Assembly (NCBI RefSeq): GCF_003952365.1
Contig: NZ_CP034443.1
Location: 4,519,001-4,583,000, forward strand
DNA length: 64,000 nt
Reading direction: 5' to 3'
From: Mesorhizobium sp. M9A.F.Ca.ET.002.03.1.2
GTDB lineage: Bacteria; Pseudomonadota; Alphaproteobacteria; Rhizobiales; Rhizobiaceae
In this document: positions 1 to 9,181 of the stretch, piece after piece
How the letters are laid out: the number at the start of each line of letters is the position of its first letter
Position numbering within the stretch: position 1 is the stretch's first letter
Translations under genes and position numbers: made by a program
Notes under the pieces: generated by a model
The model's input: the letters and a program-made list of their open reading frames with translations, nothing else
Databases searched by the model: none
What the model was told of the DNA's origin: nothing

Positions 1-590
1 CGGAATTTCCGCATCTCTTCGTCGTCATGGCGATCGTGCTGTTTGCCATTTCCTTCTGGACGCGCAGCCGGGCGGCGCGGCACCTGATCGTCCTGTCGGT
101 CATCTTCCATCTCGTGCTGATGGCCATGGAATACGAAACGCTGCAAGTCGCTGTCCCGCTCGTCGTGGTGTCGGCGCTGCTTTTCGCGGCTGCGATCTTC
201 GCGGCCGAGCCCGTCGACAGGATCGTGCAGCTTGGCGGCCGTCTGCCCCTGCACGCACTGATCGGGTTTCTTGTCGGCCTGGCCATGATCCAGTTCGAAC
301 TGGCCGATGAAAGCAGCAACAGCGGCTTTACCATTGCCTCGGCCGCAGCCCTTGCCGGCATTGTCGCGGCAATCGTGCTGGGCGGCCGCGAAAGCAGGGG
401 CCTGCGCTGGATTGCCTATGCCGGCTTCGCCTTCGAACTCGCCATCATTTATGTGGTGATGCTGCAATCGATGCTCGGCACGGCAGGCTTCTTCCTTGCG
501 GCCGCTGTGCTTCTCGGCATCCTTGCCCTTATCATCATCCGCGTGGAAAAACGCATGAGGGCCCCGAGCGTGGAAGGAGCGGCGGCATGA
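1..590 (+). CDS. C-terminal part of a DUF2157/DUF4401-like integral membrane protein (5' end outside window)
   Basis: The reading frame is open from the window edge (frame of base 3) to a stop at 590, so the gene is truncated at its 5' end. The visible 190 or so residues are almost entirely hydrophobic, with about six predicted membrane segments and a short basic cytoplasmic tail. The next gene overlaps its stop by 4 bases (ATGA at 587) and encodes a GDYXXLXY protein. That pairing is typical of DUF2157/DUF4401 membrane proteins, which supports the family call by context more than by motif. The function of these families is unknown; a role in the inner membrane is inferred. Confidence 0.6.
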   Translation, partial: EFPHLFVVMAIVLFAISFWTRSRAARHLIVLSVIFHLVLMAMEYETLQVAVPLVVVSALLFAAAIFAAEPVDRIVQLGGRLPLHALIGFLVGLAMIQFELADESSNSGFTIASAAALAGIVAAIVLGGRESRGLRWIAYAGFAFELAIIYVVMLQSMLGTAGFFLAAAVLLGILALIIIRVEKRMRAPSVEGAAA

Positions 591-1168
591 TGACCGGCAA
601 AAGACTGATCATTTCGGCGCTGGTGCTGGCGCTGATCCAGATCGGCTTCCTGAGTTGGATCATCGCCGGCCGGGCGTCGATCCTGCGCGACGGCAAGCAA
701 GTTCTGCTCAAGGTCGAGCCGATCGATCCGCGCGACCTGCTGCGCGGCGATTATGTCCGTCTCGGCTACGAGATTTCGCGGATACCGGTGAAGCTGATTG
801 CCAACGTCCCGGCCGGCAAATTATCGAGCGACAACACGCCAATCGTGGTCAGGCTGAAGCAGGGAACCGACGGCTATTGGGCGGTGACCGCGGCCTGGTT
901 CGGGCAAGCGCCGGCGCCGGCAGCATCCGACGAAGCCGATATCGTCGGGCATGTGGCCGAGGGCTGGGATCTCAGCGCGGCCACGACGATCGCGCCGGAT
1001 TACGGCATCGAACGCTTCTATCTGCCGGAAGGCGAGGGGATAGCGATCCAGAACGACATGCGGGTGCGGCCATTCGGCGTGCGCGTCGCAATCGCAGCCA
1101 ACGGCGCCGCGCAGATCAAGGCGCTGATGGACGGCGACAAGACGCTGTTCGAGGAGCCGCTTTATTAG
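587..1168 (+). CDS. GDYXXLXY domain-containing membrane-anchored protein
   Basis: This 193-residue protein has an N-terminal hydrophobic anchor at about residues 7-27. The family-defining motif GDYVRLGY lies at residues 54-61, preceded by the usual PIDPRDLLR context. The family has no established biochemical function. The start codon overlaps the upstream membrane-protein stop, so the two are translationally coupled and probably work together at the inner membrane. The length is normal for the family. ATG codons occur at 587 and 590; 587 is used because it gives the ATGA overlap. Confidence 0.8.
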   Translation: MMTGKRLIISALVLALIQIGFLSWIIAGRASILRDGKQVLLKVEPIDPRDLLRGDYVRLGYEISRIPVKLIANVPAGKLSSDNTPIVVRLKQGTDGYWAVTAAWFGQAPAPAASDEADIVGHVAEGWDLSAATTIAPDYGIERFYLPEGEGIAIQNDMRVRPFGVRVAIAANGAAQIKALMDGDKTLFEEPLY

Positions 1169-1228
1169 AAATTAGAATTGGCCCGGATTAGAATTGGGAA
1201 AGCGTGACCGGCCCGGACAGCATCAGAC

Positions 1229-2677
1229 ATGACAATTATCCTGACGACACGAGAAGACATAAATCTCGACACCGTTTTCCGCGTCGCCTGGAAAAGAGAC
1301 ACGGTGCGGATCAGCGACAAGGCCCTGCAGCGCATCGCCGAGTGCCGCGCGTCGTTCCTGCGTCTCATTGAAACCGACCCTGTGCCGGTCATCTATGGCG
1401 TAACCACCGCCATGGGAGAACTGGCGAGCAGGCGGCTCGAACCTGGCGAGCGGGCTCGCCATGCGCGCATCAGGGCGTTCGCGGCCGCCACGTCATTCGG
1501 CGAACCTTTGCCTGATCGCGTGGTGAGGGCGATCGTGCTCGCCCGCCTGGCGAATTTCCTCGAAGGAAATGCCGCGACCACGCCACGCATCGCGCTCGCC
1601 GTCGCCGCGATGCTGGACGGCGGACCCATGCCCAGGGTGCCATCCTCCGGCCAGGGCGGCGCCGGTGAAATACTCGCCCTCTATCCACTGTTTGCGGAAC
1701 TTTCGACGCGCTTCGAGCTGGAAGTCAAGGAGCGGGGATCCCTCATCAACGGGTCGCCCTGCGCTGCCGCGCTGGTGGCCGACGCGGCCTTGGCGGCTCG
1801 CCGCCGCATTCGCCTTGCCGAAAAAGTCTTTGCGCTTTCGATCGAAGCGTTTCGCGCGCCGCTCGAACATTACGACCCGGCGCTCGACGCGCTTTGGGGC
1901 GATGAACACGAAGCAGCGGCCCTGCGGGGATTGAGGGCGTTTCTTGCCGGCGCCGGCACCGGGCGCCGCAATTATCAGGCGCCGGTCAGCTACCGCATCG
2001 TCCCTCGCATCCTCGGACACGCGCATCGCGCGCTGACATCGGCGGAGCGGGCGGCCACCGTGTCGCTCGCTTCGGTATCGGACAACCCGGTGTACATCCC
2101 GCCCGACGACGTGCATCCGCTCGGGCGCTGCATCAGCACGGGCGGCTATCACAATGCCATGGCAACACCCGCTCTGGATGACCTGGCGGCGATATGGGCC
2201 GATATCTGCCTGTTGTGCGACCGCCATGCCTCGAAGCTTCTGAACGGCAAGGTATCGCTGCTGCCCGACCTGCTGCTGGCCGGGCGTGACTGGAGCGACA
2301 GCGACGGTCACGGCAATGTCGGCTATGTGCCGATGGCGATCACGGGTTATCTGGAGCAGGCGAAACTTGCGGCGCAACGCACCTTCATCCCGGGAACCGA
2401 ATCGGCCGGCGCCGGCCAGGACGACGTCGCGACGACGGTCTTCCTCGCATGGACGAAGGAAGCGCGCGCCGGCCGCTGCCTCGATGCCGCGATGGCGATG
2501 CTGGCCGTGATCGCCTCGCAGGCATTGCATGTCACCGAGCGCGCGGCGCCGCCGGCGCTTCAGTCGTTCGTCGCCGATGTCAGAAGCATCGTGCCGCCTG
2601 TCGGCGACGATCGCGTGCTGGGGCCTGAACTCGCGAATTTGACCGAATGGTTCACCCGGCAGGTTTTCGAGGCGTAG
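1229..2677 (+). CDS. Aromatic amino acid ammonia-lyase (HAL/PAL) family protein with altered MIO region
   Basis: This 482-residue protein follows the histidine ammonia-lyase fold order. A YGVTTAMG segment (residues 56-63) corresponds to the lyase Tyr loop, LING (172-175) to the conserved Asn after the MIO loop, YRIVPR (255-260) to the Tyr/Arg segment, and SDNPVY (284-289) to the SDNP segment. Where active lyases carry the Ala-Ser-Gly triad that cyclises into the MIO electrophile, this protein reads GQGGAGEI (141-148), with no serine in place. It may therefore be a non-canonical lyase, an aminomutase-like enzyme or a protein that no longer makes MIO. No hut genes are adjacent, so histidine as substrate is unsupported. 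It stands alone; an ATG at 1229 starts the frame. Confidence 0.75.
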   Translation: MTIILTTREDINLDTVFRVAWKRDTVRISDKALQRIAECRASFLRLIETDPVPVIYGVTTAMGELASRRLEPGERARHARIRAFAAATSFGEPLPDRVVRAIVLARLANFLEGNAATTPRIALAVAAMLDGGPMPRVPSSGQGGAGEILALYPLFAELSTRFELEVKERGSLINGSPCAAALVADAALAARRRIRLAEKVFALSIEAFRAPLEHYDPALDALWGDEHEAAALRGLRAFLAGAGTGRRNYQAPVSYRIVPRILGHAHRALTSAERAATVSLASVSDNPVYIPPDDVHPLGRCISTGGYHNAMATPALDDLAAIWADICLLCDRHASKLLNGKVSLLPDLLLAGRDWSDSDGHGNVGYVPMAITGYLEQAKLAAQRTFIPGTESAGAGQDDVATTVFLAWTKEARAGRCLDAAMAMLAVIASQALHVTERAAPPALQSFVADVRSIVPPVGDDRVLGPELANLTEWFTRQVFEA

Positions 2678-2688
2678 ACCACCGTAGG

Positions 2689-2773
2689 TGGTGCGGATGA
2701 AGGGACTCGAACCCCCACGCCTTTCGGCACTGGAACCTAAATCCAGGGCGTCTACCAATTCCGCCACATCCGC
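2689..2773 (-). tRNA. tRNA-Leu (anticodon UAG)
   Basis: The minus strand folds as a class II tRNA. Its 7-bp acceptor stem pairs GCGGATG with CATCCGC. The D-arm contains the GGTAGACGC segment, the anticodon stem CTGGA/TCCAG closes a TTTAGGT loop, a long variable arm follows, and the T-loop is GTTCGAGTC. The anticodon is UAG, reading CUN leucine codons. The CCA end is encoded (2691-2689). It converges with the upstream ammonia-lyase-like gene, whose stop is 12 bases away. Confidence 0.95.
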
Positions 2774-2840
2774 GCTGCCCGGCAATCCCATGTAGCCATC
2801 ATTCTGTCAATGTCGCGGTCAAAATAGGGGTCGTTCGCCG

Positions 2841-2948
2841 GCGCATGATCCCGAAAATCGAAGATCGATTTTTGGGAAGGATCTTGCGCCAAAATCAGGG
2901 GGCTACAGCGTCCTTTGCGCGTCCAGGAGGACGCGCGGCGCTGTGGAT
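2841..2948. repeat. Interspersed two-hairpin rhizobial intergenic element (copy 1)
   Basis: Two adjacent palindromes are visible. The first pairs CGAAAATCG with a CGATTTTTGG-type arm (about 2850-2874). The second runs from 2905 to 2944 and pairs ACAGCGTCC-type sequence with its complement around GGACGCGCGGCGCTGT. A diverged copy with the same two-part architecture lies at 52221-52320. It fills most of the gap between tRNA-Leu and tig; no gene is supported in this gap. Confidence 0.7.
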
Positions 2949-3217
2949 GCGAAGATGGTTGAAAATTAGCCGCGCCTGTGACAAAAGGCGTGTCGAATGT
3001 GACGGGACGCGACGATCCGCTTCTGCAGAATGTGATAAGAAGTAGGAAAAACAAAGACTTATTCACATTTGGAGCGTATTTCTGGAGGATTTGAGCCGCG
3101 TTGGGCGGACAGATCGCCAAGTCCCGCACCAAAGCCATTCCCGGCGAGATCATACCGGCAGGCTGTAAACGGCAGGAGCCGTTTGGCGGCCCCATTGATG
3201 AAAACAAAGGTTTTATG

Positions 3218-4705
3218 ATGCAGGTCACCGAAACGCTCAACTCCGGTCTCAAGCGCGAGATCAAGATCACCGTGCCGGCCGGTGACATGGAAGCCAAGCT
3301 GATGGCGCGGCTTTCCGACGCCAGGAGCAAGGTCCGCATCAACGGCTTCCGCCCCGGCAAGGTGCCGGTGCAGCACCTGCGCAAGGTCTACGGCAAGTCG
3401 TTCATGGCCGAAGTGGTCAACGAGATCCTCAATGATTCGACCCGTTCGATCATCACCGGGCGCGGCGAAAAGGCCGCCATGCAGCCCGAAGTGATCATGA
3501 CCGAGGACGAGAAGGAGGCCGAGAAGATCCTTGCCGGCGGCGCCGACTTCGAGTTCCGCCTGAACTACGAGATCATCCCGCCGATCGAGATCAAGGATTT
3601 CTCCGACATCAAGGTGACGCGTCAGGTTTTCGACGTGCCTGACACCGAGATCGACGAGCAGGTCCAGCGTGTCGCCGAATCGGCGCGCAGCTACGAGCCG
3701 AAGGCCGGCAAGGCCGCCGAAGGCGACCGTGTGACGATCGACTATGTCGGCAAGATCGACGGCGAAGCCTTCAACGGCGGCGCCGGCACGGACCAGCCGC
3801 TGGTGCTCGGCTCCAAGGAATTCATTCCCGGCTTCGAGGACCAGCTCATCGGCAGCAAGGCCGGCGACGAGAAGCAGGTCACGGTCACGTTCCCGGAAAA
3901 CTACCAGGCGGCGCATCTTGCCGGCAAGGAAGCCACCTTCGACGTAACCGTCAAGGAAGTGTCCAAGCCCGGTGCATTGGAAATCAACGATGAAACGGCC
4001 AAGAACCTTGGCCTGGAGTCGCTGGAGCGCCTGCGTGAAGTGGTGCGCACCCAGATCGAGAACCAGTTCGGGTCGATGACGCGCCAGAAGGTCAAGCGCC
4101 AGCTGCTCGACCAGCTCGACGCTGCTTACTCGTTCGAGGCGCCGTCGAAGCTCGTCGAGGCCGAGTTCAACAACATCTGGAACCAGGTCAACCGCGATCT
4201 GGAAGCCGCCGGCCGCACCTTCGCCGACGAGGAGACGACGGAAGAAGAGGCGCGCGCCGAATATATGCGGCTTGCCGAGCGCCGCGTGCGTCTCGGCCTG
4301 GTCCTTGCCGAAATCGGCGAGAAGGCCGGCGTTACCGTGTCGGACGAGGAATTGCAGCGCGGCCTGTTCGAGCAGGTGCGCCGCTATCCGGCCAACCAGC
4401 AGCAGGAAGCCTTCGAATTCTACCGCGGCAATCCCGAAGCATTGAACACGCTGCGCGCGCCGATATTCGAGGAGAAGGTTGTCGATCATCTCCTCGGTCA
4501 GATCTCCGTCACCGACGTCAAGGTCAGCAAGGAAGAGCTGATGGCCGACGACGAAGACACCGAGACGGCCAAGGCGAAGCCGGCGAAGAAAGCCGCTGCC
4601 AAGAAGGCCGACGCCAAGCAGGCTGACGCCAAGACGGCCGACGATGCGGAAGAGCCGAAGAAGAAGGCCGCGCCGAAGAAAAAGGCTGCCAAGGACGCCG
4701 AATAA
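3218..4705 (+). CDS. tig: Trigger factor, ribosome-associated chaperone and prolyl isomerase
   Basis: Trigger factor binds ribosomal protein L23 at the exit tunnel and assists folding of nascent chains. The 495-residue product has the N-terminal ribosome-binding domain with the FRPGKVP signature near residues 44-50, a central FKBP-type PPIase domain at about 160-250 and a C-terminal chaperone domain. An unusual Lys/Ala-rich tail of about 40 residues ends the protein. The frame is open further upstream, but the ATG at 3218 is preferred. From there the protein reads MQVTETL, the usual family start, with AAAGG 8 bases upstream; ATG 3215 is also possible. A strong terminator follows. Part of the 3' end is duplicated near 14.5 kb. 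Confidence 0.97.
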   Translation: MQVTETLNSGLKREIKITVPAGDMEAKLMARLSDARSKVRINGFRPGKVPVQHLRKVYGKSFMAEVVNEILNDSTRSIITGRGEKAAMQPEVIMTEDEKEAEKILAGGADFEFRLNYEIIPPIEIKDFSDIKVTRQVFDVPDTEIDEQVQRVAESARSYEPKAGKAAEGDRVTIDYVGKIDGEAFNGGAGTDQPLVLGSKEFIPGFEDQLIGSKAGDEKQVTVTFPENYQAAHLAGKEATFDVTVKEVSKPGALEINDETAKNLGLESLERLREVVRTQIENQFGSMTRQKVKRQLLDQLDAAYSFEAPSKLVEAEFNNIWNQVNRDLEAAGRTFADEETTEEEARAEYMRLAERRVRLGLVLAEIGEKAGVTVSDEELQRGLFEQVRRYPANQQQEAFEFYRGNPEALNTLRAPIFEEKVVDHLLGQISVTDVKVSKEELMADDEDTETAKAKPAKKAAAKKADAKQADAKTADDAEEPKKKAAPKKKAAKDAE

Positions 4706-4726
4706 GACGCCGTTGTGCTGAATTTG

Positions 4727-4753
4727 AAAGGCCGCCCTCGAGGCGGCCTTTTT
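4727..4753 (+). terminator. Rho-independent terminator of tig
   Basis: A perfect 10-bp stem (4727-4736 with 4742-4751) with a 5-base CTCGA loop is followed by a run of T. It begins 22 bases after the tig stop. A damaged copy of its left arm occurs at 14590-14606. Confidence 0.9.
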
Positions 4754-4849
4754 CGTTGATCGCTGCCCAGCTTGCCTACCAGGCCGTGGCCATAAGAATA
4801 AAACAGGCCGCTGTCGTCACCGCCGCCGCCTTAACCGCGAGGCAAATGC

Positions 4850-5176
4850 TTAATCGCGAGGCAATTGATTGACGAGGATTCGCATCACGGTCACTCGCTT
4901 GGGCAGTTCAACGAGAAATTCCTGGTCGCGCGTCAGGTGGTGGACCTTGTTCGGGTCGCCGCCAGTGAAGCTCGCCATGGCTTCGACGTCAGGCCAATAC
5001 GAGATCGTCACGAACTCTGTTTCTTCCTCGCGATCTTCGCGAAACAACTGCACGCCGAGTGCCTTCTCCTGAAGCGGCGGAATGCCTTCGCGGCGTAAGT
5101 ACGGCTCGTAGGCGTCCGCCAGATCACGGCGTGTCCTTCCGCGCCAGATCCGGGCAATTGTGGCGTAGTCGGTCAT
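4850..5176 (-). CDS. Antibiotic biosynthesis monooxygenase (ABM)-like small protein
   Basis: The 108-residue protein has the dimeric alpha/beta ferredoxin-like pattern of ABM-domain proteins. An N-terminal strand (YATIARIWRG) is followed by a helix, then the strand FVTISYWPDVEAMASF. In ABM proteins these domains act as small cofactor-light monooxygenases or as heme- or stress-related proteins. No specific substrate can be read from the sequence. It is transcribed towards tig, in the same direction as and downstream of the alpha/beta hydrolase at 5249-6136 (72-base gap), so the two may be co-transcribed. Confidence 0.65.
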   Translation of the reverse strand: MTDYATIARIWRGRTRRDLADAYEPYLRREGIPPLQEKALGVQLFREDREEETEFVTISYWPDVEAMASFTGGDPNKVHHLTRDQEFLVELPKRVTVMRILVNQLPRD

Positions 5177-5248
5177 GAAGCGCTCCTCTCGATTGGTTAT
5201 GGTGGATTGGCGGCGATAGCGGAATCCGCTGCGGTGTCGTGCGAGCGA

Positions 5249-6136
5249 TCAATGCAGGACCTCACCGAGAAACCGGCGCACCAACGGCAGAGCGACCTCG
5301 AAATGGGTCTCCAGCAGCCAGTGTCCTGCGTCGTTCAGCAAATGCAGCTCGGCGTCGGGGAGATCGCGCTGATAGGCACGCGCTGCCGGCTCGGGCATGT
5401 ATTCGTCCTTCGGTCCCCAAAGGATCATTGCCGGAGGCCGATGCTCGCGCAGGTATGCCTGGTAACGAGGGAACCAGTCGAGATTGGCCTCGAGCTTCTC
5501 CATCAGTCCGACTGAAAGCGCACGGCGCACAGGCGTATCCATCAGCGGCCAATGCAATTTCCACAGATCGGGCGGGACGCGTTGGGCGACGTCGTCATCG
5601 ACTTCGCCTACGAACTCGGCGCGAAAGCCGTCTTCGCTCACCGCCTTTTCGAGTGGCGCGCGGTTCGCTGGTGAGGGATCCCGCCAGAAGCGCCGGATCG
5701 TTTCGTACTTGGGGCCAAGGGCATCCGCGTAGATATCGCCGTTCTGGATGACGAGGGCCTTGATCCGCGATGGGTGCGCTATAGCGTGGCGCAGGCCGAT
5801 CTGCGACCCGTAGTCGTGCAGCCATAGCGCGTAGCTGTCGAGCTCCAGCGCGTCGGTGAACCGCTCCAGGAAAGTTGCATAGGCGTCAAAATCATAACCG
5901 AACCGTGCCGGATCGGGGGTTCCACTGTAGCCAAAGCCGGGGAAATCCGGCGCGACCGCCCGCCACCGATCGGCGAGCGCCGGCATCAGCCGGCGATATT
6001 GGAAGGATGAGCAGGGATAGCCATGCGGAAGCAGCAACACCGGCGCGGCTTCAGGACCTGCTTTTCTGTAAAAGATTGTCTCGCCGTCGATCGTGAGGGT
6101 GCCGTGGCGCACCTCCAAGATGCTCCTGTCGTTCAT
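5249..6136 (-). CDS. Alpha/beta hydrolase with an aspartate nucleophile (epoxide hydrolase/haloalkane dehalogenase-like)
   Basis: This 295-residue hydrolase shows the oxyanion motif HGYP at about residues 38-41. The nucleophile elbow is WLHDYGS, with Asp at about 108 rather than Ser. A later acidic residue lies in GPKDEYM, and the catalytic His is in DAGHWLLE near the C-terminus. An Asp nucleophile is characteristic of epoxide hydrolases, haloalkane and fluoroacetate dehalogenases rather than esterases. The substrate is unknown. The frame opens at 6169, but the ATG at 6136 (MNDRSILEV) is the likelier start. It lies immediately upstream of the ABM-like gene on the same strand. Confidence 0.8.
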   Translation of the reverse strand: MNDRSILEVRHGTLTIDGETIFYRKAGPEAAPVLLLPHGYPCSSFQYRRLMPALADRWRAVAPDFPGFGYSGTPDPARFGYDFDAYATFLERFTDALELDSYALWLHDYGSQIGLRHAIAHPSRIKALVIQNGDIYADALGPKYETIRRFWRDPSPANRAPLEKAVSEDGFRAEFVGEVDDDVAQRVPPDLWKLHWPLMDTPVRRALSVGLMEKLEANLDWFPRYQAYLREHRPPAMILWGPKDEYMPEPAARAYQRDLPDAELHLLNDAGHWLLETHFEVALPLVRRFLGEVLH

Positions 6137-6427
6137 GGATGCTTCCCTGGTCTTTGATCTTGCGGACACTGAACCGTAGCTGGTCTAACGCCTTCAACCG
6201 GCATGCGTTCCGACCGCGCGCCAATCGAGCTGCCGCACCGCCCCGGGGCCAATCTTGTTACCTCGGCTTCTTCTATCTGCTGGCCAGATTCCGTGGTATG
6301 TAGATGCCGCAATTCCATGGGGGAGACGCGGAATTTCCGTTCTCTCGTGTAAGGGACGCATGCCGGCGAAAATGTCGGCATGTGCAGGTCGTCCAAGGCA
6401 GATCTGGCGATCCGGGAGGGAAATGCC

Positions 6428-6808
6428 ATGCGCGCAATCGCGTTTTTCGCCGTCGTGTCCGTTGCGACGTTCATCACGAACCAATCCCAGGCGCAGGACG
6501 CCGCCGCCGGTGAGAAGGTCTTTGCCAAATGCAAGGCCTGCCACGTCGCCGACGAGGACAAGAACAAGATCGGCCCGTCGTTGAAGGGCGTCATCGGCCG
6601 GACGGCCGGCACGCATCCGGGGTTCAAATATTCCAAACCCATGACCGAGGCGGGTGCATCCGGCGTCAAATGGGACGAAGCCACGCTGACGGACTACCTT
6701 CGCGATCCCAAGGCGATGGTCAAAGGCACGAAGATGGCGTTTGCCGGCCTCAAGAAGGACGAGGATCTCGCCAACGTCATCGCCTATCTGAAGCAATTCT
6801 CCAAATGA
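6428..6808 (+). CDS. Class I periplasmic c-type cytochrome (cytochrome c2/c556-like soluble carrier)
   Basis: The 126-residue precursor has a Sec signal peptide (about residues 1-22), a CKACH heme-attachment site at residues 35-39 and a likely axial methionine in KGTKMAFAG (Met103). Size and motif order fit a small soluble cytochrome c. It probably delivers electrons in the periplasm, perhaps to the cox oxidase encoded 4 kb downstream. The start ATG at 6428 has GGGAGG 7 bases upstream. A set of 24-bp tandem repeats begins directly after its stop. Confidence 0.9.
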   Translation: MRAIAFFAVVSVATFITNQSQAQDAAAGEKVFAKCKACHVADEDKNKIGPSLKGVIGRTAGTHPGFKYSKPMTEAGASGVKWDEATLTDYLRDPKAMVKGTKMAFAGLKKDEDLANVIAYLKQFSK

Positions 6809-6900
6809 CCCGGTTCTTCCACCAGGAAGTAACCCGGTTCTTCCGCCAGGAAGTAACCCGGTTCTTCCGCCAGGAAGTAACCTGGCTCTTCCGCCGGCCG
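6809..6900 (+). repeat. 24-bp tandem repeat, three full units plus one degenerate unit
   Basis: Three contiguous 24-bp units occupy 6809-6832, 6833-6856 and 6857-6880. They differ at one base, and a diverged fourth unit follows. Each unit contains CGGTTCTTCC and CAGGAAGTAA segments, so every unit carries an in-frame stop. The array starts at the cytochrome c stop codon and ends about 45 bases before ctaB. Confidence 0.85.
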
Positions 6901-6943
6901 ATGGGCCGGCCAGATTGCCTGCCGCCACCAGTGGTCGCCTGAA

Positions 6944-7873
6944 ATGTCGGCTCAGGAAAGCGGCCTTAAGGATACCGGTATCCAGATTTCGGAAGCGACG
7001 GCCAGCGATTTCTTCGCGCTTCTGAAACCACGTGTCATGGCGCTTGCTGTTTTTACCGCTTTCGTCGGCCTGATGGTGGCGCCAGGCGCGATGAATCCGG
7101 TCATCGCCGTGATCGCAATCGGTGCAATCGCGGTTGGGGCAGGAGCGGCCGGGGCACTCAACATGTGGTACGATGCCGATATCGATGCGTTGATGTCGCG
7201 CACGTCAAAGCGGCCGATCCCATCGGGCCGCGTCACGCCAGGCGAAGCTCTCGGCTTCGGCTTGGTGCTTTCCGCACTTTCGGTCATGACGCTTGGCGTG
7301 CTGGTGGGGTGGCCTGCCGCATCGCTGCTGGCCTTCACCATCTTCTTCTACGTCGTCATCTATACGATGTGGCTGAAACGCTCGACGCCGCAGAATATTG
7401 TGATAGGCGGCGCCGCGGGGGCCCTTCCTCCGGTGATCGGGTGGGCGGCCGCCACCGACGCCATCGGGGTTGAAAGCCTCGTCCTGTTCCTGATCATTTT
7501 CCTCTGGACGCCGCCGCATTTCTGGGCGCTCGCGCTGTTCAAGATCGGCGACTATGCCGCGGCCGGCATCCCTATGATGCCGAACGTGGCCGGCCAGGCT
7601 TCGACGAGAAAACAAATTTTCGCCTATTCACTGATCCTGGCGCCAATCGGCGTGCTGCCCTGGGCTGTCGGGTTCGCGAGCGGACTGTATGGGATTGTCT
7701 CGGCCGCATTGGGCGCGGGGTTCATCTGGCATGCCTGGAGGCTTCTGGTCGACAATGAGATGAAACGCGCAAAGGCGCTGTTTGCCTATTCGATTCTCTA
7801 TCTTTTCGCGATCTTTGCCGTGCTGCTTGCCGACACCATTGCCGTGCGTGCCGTCATGTCAGTTGGAAATTGA
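6944..7873 (+). CDS. ctaB: Protoheme IX farnesyltransferase (heme O synthase)
   Basis: The enzyme is a UbiA-family membrane prenyltransferase that converts heme b to heme o, needed for assembly of heme-copper oxidases. The 309-residue product carries the polyprenyl-diphosphate Asp-rich motif in [15 protein letters not shown] and the following KRPIPSG segment. About nine hydrophobic segments and the [11 protein letters not shown] motif complete the family pattern. Its location close to the coxMNOP-type operon, facing it, fits a role in supplying that oxidase. The ATG at 6944 is used; it lies 43 bases after the repeat array. Confidence 0.95.
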   Translation: MSAQESGLKDTGIQISEATASDFFALLKPRVMALAVFTAFVGLMVAPGAMNPVIAVIAIGAIAVGAGAAGALNMWYDADIDALMSRTSKRPIPSGRVTPGEALGFGLVLSALSVMTLGVLVGWPAASLLAFTIFFYVVIYTMWLKRSTPQNIVIGGAAGALPPVIGWAAATDAIGVESLVLFLIIFLWTPPHFWALALFKIGDYAAAGIPMMPNVAGQASTRKQIFAYSLILAPIGVLPWAVGFASGLYGIVSAALGAGFIWHAWRLLVDNEMKRAKALFAYSILYLFAIFAVLLADTIAVRAVMSVGN

Positions 7874-8013
7874 AGGGCATGACCTGCCTCGTGGCGGCGT
7901 TGCCGTCTCGTGGTTGCATCGAAAGTCGGCGGGGCCTGATGTTCTCGGACTGCCTGCCGGGTTGAGACGGCCCGGCCCCTCGAGGAAGTTGCATCCAAGG
8001 CCGGCTCAAAAGC

Positions 8014-8094
8014 TCACGTTGGCAGTGCACAGAATCCCAGCAACAGCAGAATAACCACGCCAAGGCCGAGTATGAGAACGGTCTTTCCATCCAT
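8014..8094 (-). CDS. Possible 26-residue single-span membrane peptide
   Basis: A short frame on the minus strand starts MDGKTVLILG and continues as an unbroken hydrophobic segment ending in a polar CALPT tail. A purine-rich GAAGGGTGAAGG stretch precedes the ATG. The composition suggests a small inner-membrane protein. The evidence is limited to the RBS-like sequence and the hydrophobic profile, so it may be spurious. The surrounding gap (7874-8302) holds nothing else that can be supported. Confidence 0.3.
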   Translation of the reverse strand: MDGKTVLILGLGVVILLLLGFCALPT

Positions 8095-8308
8095 GACCTT
8101 CACCCTTCAACCCACTTTTGAGAATATCGAAGAAAGGCCATTAGAGCTAGCCTGATCACCGGAGCCGCGCTGTTCTGACAAAGGGCGACAAACGCCATGC
8201 GAGAGCGTATGTTGATCATGGTGCAGGTTGCGGTTTTGCGTGACCAGTCATGCTGAACGACAGCACCGTGAAACCGCGATCCACCGGACCTGGTCTGGAG
8301 GAATGGTC

Positions 8309-9127
8309 ATGGCAAGTTTTCACGTGATTGCAGGCGCCAGCGAGACGCTGGAGCATACCAGAATTCGAAAGATCGGCGTTTCCGACCTTTTCGACGCGCT
8401 CAGGCGTGGCGTCGACGATTTCATGGTCAAACCGTCGCACATCGTTTTTCTCTGCCTGATCTATCCGCTTGTCGGCGTCGTGCTCGCTGTCTGGACATCG
8501 GGCAACAATGCGTTGCCGTTGTTGTTTCCGCTGGTGTCAGGTTTTGCGCTGATCGGCCCATTCGCGGCGCTCGGCCTCTACGAAATCAGCCGGAGGCGGG
8601 AGGCCGGCCTCGACACCTCCTGGAGCCATGCCTTCGAGGTCAGGAATTCTCCGGCGCTGCCGGCCATCGCGGCGGTCGGGATCATGCTGCTTGCGATCTT
8701 CATCGCCTGGCTGTTGACCGCGCAGGCATTCTACCAGCAGGTGTTCGGCCCAGCGCCGCCGGAATCGCTCTCCGGCTTCATCAATGAAATATTCGCCACG
8801 GGACGCGGCTGGACGCTGATTATCCTGGGCCACGCTATCGGCTTCGTCTTCGCGGTGGTCGTGCTGTGCACCACGGTCGTCGCGTTCCCGCTATTGCTCG
8901 ACCGCGACGTCGGCGCCTACGAGGCCATCCACACCTCGGTGCGCGTGGTTCTGGCGAACCCGTTCGTGATGGCTGTCTGGGGATTGATCGTCGCCGTGGC
9001 GCTGATCATAGGCTCGCTGCCGGTGTTCGCCGGGCTGGCGGTGGTGCTGCCGATCCTCGGTCATGCCACCTGGCACGTCTATCGGAAAGTTGTGGAATCG
9101 CCGATGTCCACCAAACCGGCGGGCTGA
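8309..9127 (+). CDS. DUF2189 family integral membrane protein
   Basis: The 272-residue protein has a soluble N-terminus of about 35 residues (IRKIGVSDLFDALRRGVDDF), then about six membrane spans arranged in pairs. This matches the DUF2189 pattern with its SWSHAF and DRDVGAYEAI segments. DUF2189 proteins often lie near cytochrome oxidase genes, as here, but their role is not established. GGAGG at 8297-8301 precedes two ATG codons, 8303 and 8309; the second has better spacing. Confidence 0.75.
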   Translation: MASFHVIAGASETLEHTRIRKIGVSDLFDALRRGVDDFMVKPSHIVFLCLIYPLVGVVLAVWTSGNNALPLLFPLVSGFALIGPFAALGLYEISRRREAGLDTSWSHAFEVRNSPALPAIAAVGIMLLAIFIAWLLTAQAFYQQVFGPAPPESLSGFINEIFATGRGWTLIILGHAIGFVFAVVVLCTTVVAFPLLLDRDVGAYEAIHTSVRVVLANPFVMAVWGLIVAVALIIGSLPVFAGLAVVLPILGHATWHVYRKVVESPMSTKPAG

Positions 9128-9181
9128 AAAATCCTGCCTTGCCGCACCGGCGGGAATGCCGGTGCGGGTGGGACGGAGCGT

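Noticed and set aside
1493..2791. Long minus-strand open frame (432 codons) opposite the ammonia-lyase-like gene and tRNA-Leu
   Set aside because: It is a GC-driven shadow of the plus-strand gene and runs through a tRNA; composition is Arg/His-rich with no motif.
3059..4489. 476-codon minus-strand frame opposite tig
   Set aside because: Antisense shadow of a clearly recognised gene.
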